Of a DNA stretch of 64,000 nucleotides, positions 48,130 through 64,000 are shown piece by piece. A model generated the notes under the pieces. That model was not told where the DNA came from. It saw nothing but the letters and a program-made list of their open reading frames with translations, and did not search any database. The translations under genes and the position numbers were made by a program. Position 1 is the stretch's first letter. Each line of letters starts with the position of its first letter. The DNA is from Nymphaea colorata (lineage: Eukaryota > Streptophyta > Magnoliopsida > Nymphaeales > Nymphaeaceae), in NCBI RefSeq assembly GCF_008831285.2, contig NC_045148.1, forward strand, positions 19,151,002 to 19,215,001, read 5' to 3'.

Positions 48130-48525
48130 ACGAGCTCGAGTTGGGCTAGTTGGTGCTAGACACTCGGACTAAAAAAACTCGAACTTGATTCGAGCTCGAT
48201 ACAACAAACTCGAGCTCGACTCGACTTGTTTAATTCATTTAACTCATTTCTGTTAAGTATGTCTTGTTTCTTTTAACTTGTTAACTAATTTCACTTGTTT
48301 AGTTACTACTCAGTTAACTATTCTCTCGTTATAATTCAACATTCATTATGTATCTAGTCGAGTTTAAAGGAGTCAAGTTCTTGGAACTCAAACTCGACAC
48401 GTTTAACATTGCGAGCATACAATCGAGTTCAACCCGTATATAAATGAATCGAACTCGAGTTGAGTTTTGATGAGCGAGTTCGTGTTGAGCTTGAGCTGGC
48501 TCGACTCATTGTATATCCCTAGTAA
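48130..48525. mobile_element. Decayed CTCGAGCTCGA-rich hAT-type element
   Basis: Ends rich in CTCGAGCTCGACTCG and GAGCTGGCTCGACTC, with right terminus ATCCCTA. The middle phrase ATTCAACATTCATTATGTA is the near reverse complement of TATATAATGAATGCTGAATT at 18050, so the two are one family in opposite orientation. Target duplication is not clear. Confidence 0.5.
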
Positions 48526-51500
48526 AATCGTCTGTCAAATAAACAGTGTGATTTAGCATGTGGATTGCAGATTCACACATGAATGAAAAAACCACGGATT
48601 TGTAATCCGAATAGGAGAGGGGAGATGGGACCAAGAATCTATGGATCTTCGTAGATCTCAAGCACAGTCTACAATTATTCCACAGACCAGGTCAACTTGA
48701 ACAAATAAAAGAAATATCACATTCTAAATGCATTTCTAAGTGTTACTTCATGGGGCCATGGGCGTATAGCAAATCAAAACTTCTTAACCAACCAGCTAAC
48801 TGTGTATGGCTTGTCTTAAAACTAAAAAGAGCCGATGATGGAAGAAAATCATCAACTCCACACCGCGAGAATTAAAGACAAGAAAGAAGAGATCGTCATG
48901 ACCATGTGGGTCTCACAGTTTGCACCCTTCTTACCAGTACCAAAACAAACCATTTAGTAATTTGCCATTGGAAAATGATCGCGTGCACTAAGTAGAGCAA
49001 TAATACACTTCAAGTGATTAATTTCAAATGGTTTGTGGTTGTGTTAGACTGCACGTAGAGGATCTTCATATTTAATTTCCGCTGATCGTGTTCATAATAT
49101 CTTATTAGTGCATCAATATTGCTTTTTTCTTTAGATTTAGAAATCAACGTTTTCAAAATCTTTAATTTAGAAAATCCAATTTGTATATCAAGAAAGTAGT
49201 AAATCTTACAAGAGGTTCTCATTTTAAAAAGTGTGGGATGAAAGTTTGAACTTTGAAGAGTAAATTGTCACTTCGCGGGGATTCGTATAGTAATAAGAAG
49301 AATGGTGGACTCAATAGCATATTCTGCTGCTGTCACGCAGAGGAGACAGGAGTACTATATTGCATAAAGTGTTTGTTTTGTTTAACTGGCCGAAGCTTTC
49401 ATTCAACCATGTCTCTTTTATATTATGTGTCTCTTTTATAATATGAGACTTGCTTTTGGTACTTTGAGGTGTGATGTTTGCTTTTGGTACTTTGAGGTGT
49501 GATGTTCATCGAGCTTCAACTTGTACATCAGTAGTCCCCCCATTGAATCACACCCCCATTGAATCACAGAAACATGACATTGTAAAATTAAAACAGACAT
49601 TAATTGACACTACCAAACTCCACTTCATCAGTTGTGTCAACCTGGAGAACAATGTTTTTTTTTTTGTCTCTCAAACTAAGAAAATTTGCTTGAGACCCTT
49701 TCTTGATGAATTCTAGAAAAGGGACCCTTACTCGACAGCTTTTATAAAAATAATGATTTTTATTAAAAATTGTAAAAGATCATTTCTTTCTTAATTATGA
49801 TCAAACAGTAAGTCCATAAACAATACATGTTCCAAATATTTTTTTATTCCATGGTTTTCAAGCATATGCAAAACACGTCACTCCTGGTTTGCAAAAAATG
49901 AACTCACGATTATGAAATTCAACTACAGTCCATGGCACTAGTGGATATCGGAGGCACTTGTCCTTGTAGTTTATTGATAATTACTAAATACGATAGCTAG
50001 TCGACAAATGGTCCGCTGGATTTAAACGAAGTTCGAGCTGAGCTAATCAGTCTGGTAACCAGACGTTGCCATGCCCAGTGAAAACAATTCCACTTAGCAA
50101 GCCTTACAAGATGAAAGATTCTAAACGATCGACGATGTAAATATAAAAGAAGCAGAGAAGAAGGGGGGAATTCAGATCAAAGCCCTTTGAGGAGTAGAGA
50201 AGCAGTAAAAACTATTCACAATTTTATGGGGACCCAACTTTTCCCATGTGAAAACAAGAGGTGCCCATGAAAAGGAAGCCATGACTACTTTTTTGGGCAG
50301 CCACAGTTTTCCCACCACACCAAGTCAATTGGGTAATGGATGAAGACTCATGTGGTGAATCCAAGACAGTTCAGTCCTTTCCATCTGCTTTTCTAATAGG
50401 TTACGGCGTTTATCTTTCACAGTTTGGCGATGGTGATTCGGCTGCAACTTGCAGGACGAACCGTGTCAGGATCCTTAATAGGAACTTCCATGAAAAGCCT
50501 CATGCCGTGAGTCCTAAATGGTATGCCTCATCCAACGCTCTGCTCAGCTTTGCTAATTGATTGGTCAGATTGAATCATCAAGCACACGAAAGATAATTAA
50601 TATACAGTCCATTTGAAGATGTTATCATGAAATCATCTTCATCCGAGGTCGAGCCTTTTGCTTTTAGGCTTTTAACCGCGCCTTTAGATTCTAGCCATCA
50701 GATTCGACCAATCAGCTTGTACGCACGTTCGGGAACAAGCCTTGACTCACAAGATTTAGTGCATATCACGTGAACCATGTGACATCTTACTTGTTTTCTC
50801 GAAAAGGCTGCCTCTGAGAATCGAGGGAGAGAAGAAAGATCATGGCCGCCCTTTATGAAGGCAGTTGGCGATCTTTTGCTACTGCGGCTGAGATCAGGAC
50901 CGTTGATACAGATAAACAAATATGGGTATGCCAGTCATTATGGACAGACAGAAGCGAGGCGTTGAGTCCTTGAGTGCCTGAGAGAGCCTGTCCCGTCAAC
51001 GTCTGGGGAATGGGATTCCCGAGGGCATACAAGTCGACGCCATTGAATTTGCTTACCTCACGAGTGCTGCACTTCATTTCATCCATTCAATGAGTTTTAC
51101 ACTCATTTTCATCCATTGGACGTTTCTGCAGTGATTTTACTTGTGAGGTGAAGTAAGCTTTTCAGACAAGGCAGAGTGGTGTCCAACGCTCATATTCGTA
51201 CTTGATGCTAATTCCGTCTGTTTCTAGTTAGTATTAGTTTCTTCTTGTCAATTAATCCTTTTCTAATTTAGCGCCGGTGTCTGAACTGCTTCCTTTCTAT
51301 TGTAACTCCTAAATTCTTGGTAGTAGTCATTGTTGCTGGGTATTTTCCAGTCCTGAGTGGCTATTTCCGCCTCATGATTTAGCGATGGGATCCCAGTTCT
51401 ACGGCTGGTTCAGTTGGTTGTATGCTACTCGTAGCCATGGCGGCACCCAAATCTACATTGCTTCTCCATCTTATATTTTGAGATCTATTACTGAACACTG

Positions 51501-51721
51501 GATGTTGAATTTTTCTGGCTTGCTTGTCTTCCCTTCCCTATAGAATCAATTGGGTCTTTCTTTTCTTGCTGTCGCTTCAATTTGAAACGATCTCGGAGGA
51601 TGCGTTTACAGGCTGCACGTTTGTTGGCATCTAAATTGCTTCCCCAACCCTCTCGTTAGTTATTTTCTTGTAGTCAAGCCTGTCCCGGGAAAATTGTCCA
51701 GGTTCACTTAAGTCTCTCACC
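48526..51721. other. Intergenic region upstream of the glutamate receptor gene
   Basis: No exon supported. It contains a cluster of short tandem duplications at 49408-49568 and several unsupported open frames (for example 50336..50560 plus). The last 600 nt before the ATG at 51722 are less AT-rich and are the likely promoter and leader. Confidence 0.45.
49451..49568. repeat. Cluster of short tandem duplications
   Basis: A 28-bp unit (TGCTTTTGGTACTTTGAGGT then GTGATGTT) occurs twice (49451..49478, 49479..49506). CCCCATTGAATCACA occurs twice near 49538-49568. Confidence 0.85.
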
Positions 51722-57619
<5,898 letters not shown>

Positions 57620-58603
57620 CATGGAATTATGAGTTGCTCCCATGCAAGCCTGCCTAGATATATGCAGAAAGGGAAAACGAAGGTTGCCGAAACCAACTTC
57701 TCTTTCCGCAGCTAAATATATACATCAGTTGAAGGCTCAAAACTTAGTGCTGAAAAAGCGCAGAAAATTGATGAGATCATTTCATGAAGGCGTAACAGAC
57801 CATGATTTGAGACTCCTTTTGTTAAACTCAGCTCTAGTCAAATTGGCTGTAAACTTCATTCAACGTTCTGATGACATTGCCGATTTTCTTCTGTACTTAG
57901 GAGTAGTTGATCTTATGAAAAGTCTGATATTCCTTGAATTGATGGCACCCTGTCTGGGAAAGTAAACGAAGTCGTTTGTTCTGAAAAATTCACTTGGAGT
58001 TGAGCCACCAGCAATTCGTCAAGGTACCAAACCAAACATGGAGTATGGTGTGGAAGGTGCTTGGTTGGGCATGTATTGCTCATGTATTCTCCCGATAACT
58101 GTAAATAATGCTGCTATTTTTTATACTTGCACGTATTTTGTGAAAACTGTGTGGGAATGTAAGCATATGTTTCCTTTTATAGTAAGATACCATACAAAAT
58201 TCATGATAAAATCATTTTCTTACGTTTCTTTCCTTGGAAAAAGCTCGTTGTCTATATTTATCGTTGTGTGTTTACTGACTAACATAACTCTACTACCGAG
58301 GAAAGGTTAAATATTTTATGTATTGGATACCACGCAAATCAAGCTGCTGTTTTTTCTCTTTTGAAAAACAATCGGCGTTCATGGAATTAATTAATGTAAT
58401 ACATATTATTAACAAATTAGTTTACAATAAAACACATCTAAGCTTTCACGGTCAAGCAGATCAAATGCAGGATTATGTTTCTGCAAGAATGAAACACACG
58501 TGTAGTAAGTGAATTGTGCATTGTCTGTGCTTATCATGTCTGCCATTTTGTTTAACATAGAAACTTGCCTTGTATATGAATTAAAAAGGCAGTCGGCGCT
58601 GTT

Positions 58604-58605
<2 letters not shown>

Positions 58606-58694
<89 letters not shown>
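58606..58694. repeat. Palindromic compound microsatellite (TC)n-(TA)n-(GA)n
   Basis: About 15 TC units, GC, about 15 TA units and about 13 GA units. The TC and GA arms are complementary and the TA core is self-complementary, so the block can fold into a single long hairpin. Confidence 0.95.
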
Positions 58695-59636
58695 AGGGAG
58701 AGAGAGTAGTTGCGTTCATGGATGAAGAAGCATTACATTTGGTAAAAGTGACGTGAATAGCAGTAGATTTGGGAACTTATACACAAAAAATATTAGCTGA
58801 TCTAGCGGTTGGCTTTATTTTAGTACTTTTGCTTCATGTTTAGTATATATTTTATTCGAACGGCGAGCACGCAAACGTAATCTGAACAGACAATTAAAGA
58901 CGATATTTATGAAAAAGAGAAGGGAGAAGAAAAGAAAAGTAGTGGAACTTGCCTCCTAGAGAGAAGCAAATGCTTGTTGGTGAGGATCATGTCCACGGCG
59001 CCTTAAATAACAAGCTACCCAAGAAGCCTCCCATTCCCTTTCAACATAAGAATATATTTTCCATGAACAGAAATATAAGAGAATTCCTTATGAAACAATT
59101 AACTTTCTATAAACCATATAAAACCTACTCTATACATTCGACATGCATGATTTTTTTTTAATCAACTAAAAATGTTAACATTTTATATCTATCTATACAA
59201 CTAAATTTATTTGACAGACAGAAAGCGCTAAGAAGCAAGTTAAATTAAGAGGCATGATTGATTGTACATTTTCTGTATACCTTAAATATCAAATCTACTA
59301 GTCATTTTTTGAAATCCAAAAAAACGATATAAATCTCTTCAATTCAAAGATGATTTACTAGATGTCTTTCACTAGCCAAGGCAGCTAGGGCACCCAGCTA
59401 AGGCTCTCAACTAGGCCAGCTAAGGCGGACCCATCCTTTCATCTTTACATTGTTTCTTGGGTGGGCAGGTTTGTCAGCTTGTTGTAATAAAGTTTTTACT
59501 TGGCTCAGCTAGAAAGTAAAAACCACATAGTACTAGTCACAATGTGTTTGGAAGACGCAGCTGTCACAAAGAAAACTAGAGACTCTTGTGATTTCTGTGG
59601 GCGTCAACCCTCTGTATAAGCCTAACCAGGCATAGG

Positions 59637-59684
59637 CCCCGAAACTCGCCGGTAAAGAGTCCCCGAAACTCGCCGGTAAAGAGT
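59637..59684. repeat. 24-bp perfect tandem duplication
   Basis: CCCCGAAACTCGCCGGTAAA followed by GAGT occurs twice in a row (59637..59660 and 59661..59684). Confidence 0.9.
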
Positions 59685-59959
59685 CAGATGGCTGGTGATT
59701 ACCTCAACCTCCTATGTACACCCAAGTAAACCCTAGGTTGGGTACTAAACACAGAGTTTAAGGCTCTTGAGTTATTGACAAACTTTTTTTTTTTTTTGAA
59801 TTTGTAATGTTTACTTAGGGGAAATGTAGACCCCTCAAGGCTATACGTATATGCTTTCAATGTTTTGGCTTGCTTTGGGGCCCGAGTAAACCTATAAGTG
59901 AGTAACAAACTTAGTCGAGATCATAGTTACAAATAACTTCTATGAATTTTAAATGGTGA

Positions 59960-60245
59960 GGTTTTTTCTTTTTATAATATGGTGAACTTGAAAAATATGG
60001 GAAAAAGAGGAGAAAAACGGTATTTTTAAAACAAATAAAAAAACTGAAAATAAAATAAGTAAGAAAATAATAACACAAACAGTAGATTTGTAACAAACAA
60101 AAAATAAAAAATAAAAAAAACTGTTTGGTATTAAAAAAAAATGAAAAAAGGTGAAAAACACGAAAAAAAAATGTTAAAAACGTATTTTTTCGTTTTAAAC
60201 GTTTTTTTTTTCAAGTTTTTTTTGTATTTTTTTCAAAAATAACCC
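59960..60245. repeat. A/T-homopolymer low-complexity block
   Basis: Dense runs of A on the left and T on the right round AAAACGTATTTTTTCG (about 60177). The arms are roughly complementary, so this may be a decayed foldback element. Confidence 0.6.
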
Positions 60246-61662
60246 ATTTTTTGTGACCATTGTCCAGATGTATACATCTGAAACCCAAAAAGAACATATA
60301 GTAACCCGGCCAAGCCTGAATGGTTTAGTCACATCAAATGACATTTTAGTACATTCACAATCGGCCGGTCGCCGAACATCATACATGAAAGATGCTAAGA
60401 CATTCCTACGACATCCGGTCCATTTGCAGCTCTACGTTTAGTCAATGTTTCTTCTTCTTCAATGATCCGCCATCCACGCCAAGTGGTATGAACAGAGGGA
60501 GGGCTCTATAGTCTATACTGTCTGCTTGTTACTAAAAGTCTACACTAATTGATAGATCCGGCAATCAATCAAGAGGAAGTACCAAAATTTTTCCAAAGGC
60601 AAGGATTCAAGGGCTCATATTTTCTCTAAAATCAGATGTCACTAGCATGACTTTGACGAAGAGTGAATCAAACATGTCCCGAAAATCCAAAGAAAAACAG
60701 TGAGTTCCTCCAATGCCATAGTATTAAATGAGAAAAATGTTACTACATGCCAATGGCCTACCAAACTTGATAGAATATCACAAAAAATGTTAGGAACTAA
60801 AATAATCTTGCCTGTTACAATGTCCTTGTCAATCTCTCCTACTCCCATCCAACTGCATGTTTTGATATAAGAACACTTCTTTTCTCTTTAAGAACAAATT
60901 TTTGCATTGTTTACCAGAAAGGGAATTGGGTTTTTGAACTTCTTTTTGGTAACTCATTTTCTTTTTTTTGGGTTATATATATTTGCCTGTCCTCTCTAAG
61001 TTTTTATTTTTCTTTTCAAATTGTGAATACATTGAGGAGAGTACACTGATAGCAATAGAATGTCAAACAAACGAAAGGTTTTCATTTGATATGATTTCTT
61101 CTCTCATAAATATGCAAATCAATAAGATCTTATTTGGGAAAATACAAAATTTTGCCTTCTTAGTTAAACGATACCCAAAAGAGTAGAAATATCACTTTCA
61201 AATTAGGCTCAGTTTTTCACGTGAAATAAGGAATAATTTAAACTACAAGTTTAAATAGACCTGTATCAAGAAATTGAAAAACTACAGGTCTCCTAGGTGA
61301 GAATTTCATTTAAAACAATTCAATCTTTTCCTTTTTTTTTAAGACAAAAGAAATTCAATCTTTCGTTTTCTTTTCTTTTTTAATGTAAAAAAAAAAAAAC
61401 AATTCAATCTTTTCAATCACGTTGTATGCAGTAGCCAACCAACGTGGCCAAATCTGGAACCCATTAATCAACCCAACGCCGGTCCCTCTCTGCCTGAAAA
61501 TTAAAAGATAATGAACAACATGGCCCCAAGTGTCAAAATGTCAGCTGAACACCTCATTAAAAAAATTAAAGTTTTTGGGATCAGGCTGTTGGATCTAAAA
61601 TTAAATGAGAAAGTTAGATGCTGCCCTACCATTATTAGGCTGCTAGAGATTTGATGCCCTAA

Positions 61663-61863
61663 GGAGATATTTGATTATGGAGATCCATAGATCTGATGTA
61701 ACATGTTTGATTGACACACCATGGTAAAATTCTTGGTTCATCAAACTAAATATCTTAATTGGTCATTTGTATTCGAAACCCTCGCTTATAAAAAAAAGAT
61801 CTGATCTTAAATTCATGGATCTCAAATCTTAAGAAGCTTATATCAACGTTAATCAAACGCCCC
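61663..61863. mobile_element. Possible Tourist-like MITE relic
   Basis: Left end GGAGATATTTGATTATGG after TAA; right end TTAATCAAACGCCCC before TCA. Inner GGAGATCCATAGATCTGA and TTCATGGATCTCAAAT are loosely inverted. Similar in build to the elements at 47821 and 45608, but more decayed. Confidence 0.4.
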
Positions 61864-62329
61864 TCAGATGATTGTCCGAAGCAAAAATATGCATAATTTT
61901 TTATTGGGCTGCAAAAACATGCATAATTTTTTCCAGCAATGGGATCTTTTAATGAATTAGGTTGAGAGAAGATAAAACCAATGAACAGATTGGTTTGGTA
62001 GAAGATAAGTTTTGAGTACCAGATACGTCAGCCGCATGTTGTATCATAAATATCCGCTCATTGATTACAAACCTAAATTAGTGACTTCTGTAAGAGCTTG
62101 TAAGAAAAATCACATGGTATTCTGCCAAAGATCGTAAAACTTCTTTGTTTGCTAAAATAGATGGAAGCATCACACCATCCGTGAGAGATCCGGAGGTTTG
62201 AAATAGAAATAAGATGTGTCGTTCGACATTTTGAAGATTGCTAAAAGAGGAATTGAAAAAATTAAATGCGATATTATTAATTGGTTGTCTTCAATATGTC
62301 CCCTCATTTTTTTGGTTCCTCTTCGAGCC

Positions 62330-62493
62330 AGTGGCAGAGCCAGAAAAATTGGCTGGAAGGGCACTCGTTTAAAAATACTTATTTATATCTAACAGGGGCA
62401 TATATATATATATATATATATATATAAAGATACCTATTTAAAAATAAGAAAAATTTAAAAGACACACATCAGTTACCATGTGGCTCCACCACT
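62330..62493. mobile_element. Small inverted-terminus element AGTGGCAGAGCCA containing an AT microsatellite
   Basis: The left end AGTGGCAGAGCCAG and the reverse complement of the right end (AGTGGTGGAGCCAC) match at 12 of 14. It contains a (TA)13 tract at about 62401-62426 followed by AAAGATACCTATTTAAAAAT. No clear target duplication. Confidence 0.5.
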
Positions 62494-63323
62494 GATTCGT
62501 TATTGTTTGCTCGGTATAATAGCATCAGAGAATTCCGAGGCTAATGCATTGGTTTCTGAAGCTTATGCTTCTTTAGGCTTCCACTGAAGATTGATACCTA
62601 CAAAAATTGAACTCATGACCAGCTTTGTATTACCTGCTGGCCCACCAACTTCACCAAACATCTTCCAAATTAATATGGTGCAATTATTTATACAAATCTT
62701 GGGAGAGGTTATGCATTTTTCTTTAAAAAATAATATGTAATTTGTATTTTTAAAATTTGCATTGGTAAATAAGAAACATTAAACCTAACTCCCACAAATT
62801 GGAAAAGAAAAAAAAAATTCTGCTATGATCATAGACGTGCGGTGATCGTAGCCGGTTCGTCCAGTCGTGAGCTTATCATAAATTATTATTGCTTTGTGCT
62901 TGGTCCAACCACAGACAAGGAACCGGCTGAAGTAGATGTTGAATTTTCAATTTATGTGTCTAAATCATGACAGAAACGTTCCTACGACTCCTTTCCATGA
63001 AAATTTAACTCCCTTAAAATTTCAATAAAAAAGTGTCGGTAGGACTGCCTCAAAGCTGAAAGGCATGGGCATCCAATTCTTTGGATCTAAATAAGAGAAA
63101 GCATCATTCCTTTGGCAACATGGATGAACTTGTCAAAAGAAACAAGTGGATCATAGAAAAAGTCTCATAATAATAAAGTTTTCAAGTCAGGACTCTTTTT
63201 AGGTGAGCAAGGGGATTACTTTTTCTTCTTTTTTTACTTTTTTTCACAAGAGAGTCCAAGTTCTCACTCAATTTTTGTATGCATAAAGTACAAAGTCTGC
63301 TTTTAAGTACTTTAAGGTGTCAT

Positions 63324-63347
63324 TATATATATATATATATATATAAT
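63324..63347. repeat. (AT)n microsatellite
   Basis: About 12 AT units. Confidence 0.9.
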
Positions 63348-64000
63348 TGATATACCAATAATTTAAAATAAAAACTGACCACTTATCAATCTATCTGTTA
63401 TGCCAATCCCCTTAAAACTTGCACGAGAGGAAAGACCCCTGCCTTGTGTATGTTGAATATCTATCAGAGTTTGCATTTTCCTTACTTTATTAAATATGAG
63501 CATATATTAGAGAGAAAAAAATCTTAACATTTAACTACTGGTTTCTTTACCTCCCACTAAATTGAGTTTGGTATTAAGTAGAAGAAAAGTTTTAATTTCA
63601 TGTGAATATGAGTAGAAAAATCTTTTTTAATATTTTCATATACAAATTAGAGAAAAACACTACCGGATAAAAAAAAAATCAAAGGCCGTCGGATTTAGGA
63701 AATGAGATTGTGGGCATCATCAGATCACACAGGTAGGCAGCACGTGAGCACCGGCTTTATATTAATGACAACCTCGCCATACTTCCCATCTTCCTGCAGA
63801 AAAAGAATGTCCCGGTTTTTCCCGTTTTCTCATAAAGAGAGCACGTAATAACCATGGAAAAAGCAAGATGTTTATTAATATTACTATTGTAACTGATTGA
63901 TCATTGTTTAAAAAGATGTAAAGCCAATAAAAAATACGTCGATTGAAGCATTTCTTTTTTAGCACTTCAGCAAAATGCTGATCCCTTTTAACATTATTCA

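Larger units (their letters stand above)
57620..64000. other. Intergenic region right of the glutamate receptor gene
   Basis: The first few hundred bases are probably GLR 3' UTR and hold a 107-codon open frame (57642..57965) that matches nothing known. The rest is AT-rich: microsatellites at 58606, 62401 and 63324, an A/T low-complexity block (about 59960-60240), a 24-bp duplication at 59637, and small MITE-like elements at 61663 and 62330. No exon or RNA gene was recognised up to the right edge. Confidence 0.45.

Overview
The window is nuclear DNA of a flowering plant. The evidence is split genes with GT-AG introns, plant-specific proteins (a chloroplast lipocalin, an LHCP-import factor, a clade III glutamate receptor-like channel), MITEs with clean target-site duplications, and long AT-rich intergenic stretches. 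The genus cannot be fixed from sequence reading alone. All exon models below were built by hand from splice signals, reading phase and remembered family conservation; none was checked against transcripts.

Layout. 1-2.4 kb, minus strand: first three coding exons of a SYP2/VAM3-type vacuolar Qa-SNARE that runs off the left edge. 6.3-10.1 kb, plus strand: LTD, the stromal factor that hands LHC proteins to the SRP pathway, with two alternative-looking first exons (6332 and 8228) in front of one shared second exon. 13.7-16.6 kb, minus strand: the plastid lipocalin LCNP/CHL, five exons, 329 aa, convergent with LTD. 17-20.2 kb: a cluster of small DNA-transposon relics. 20.6-22.2 kb: a tandem duplication of about 790 bp carrying a small two-exon gene and its decayed twin.

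22.7-33.7 kb is the most striking part: an 11-kb tandem array of 12 monomers. Monomers 3-12 form five dimers of about 1.893 kb in which a short-headed monomer (about 907 nt) alternates with a full-headed one (about 986 nt). Every monomer carries the same hAT-like MITE at the same position with a near-perfect 8-bp target duplication, so the MITE inserted before amplification. Terminal monomers differ from internal ones, neighbouring dimers share private variants, and the truncated second monomer is sealed by a 19-nt inverted filler copied from monomer 1. I could not match the monomer to any known gene.

34-35 kb holds a possible decayed copia gag fragment. 36.5-40.4 kb, minus strand: an 11-exon N6-methyl-AMP deaminase (MAPDA/ADAL), 370 aa, with the zinc and catalytic residues present. 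40.4-51.7 kb is intergenic and holds a hAT-type MITE with a perfect 8-bp duplication and two Tourist-like MITEs. 51.7-57.6 kb, plus strand: a complete six-exon glutamate receptor-like gene of clade III type, 932 aa, whose pore is encoded by a 32-nt microexon. 57.6-64 kb is intergenic with microsatellites and small repeats.

The genes do not form a pathway. LTD and LCNP both serve thylakoid light-harvesting proteins, but their adjacency may be chance.
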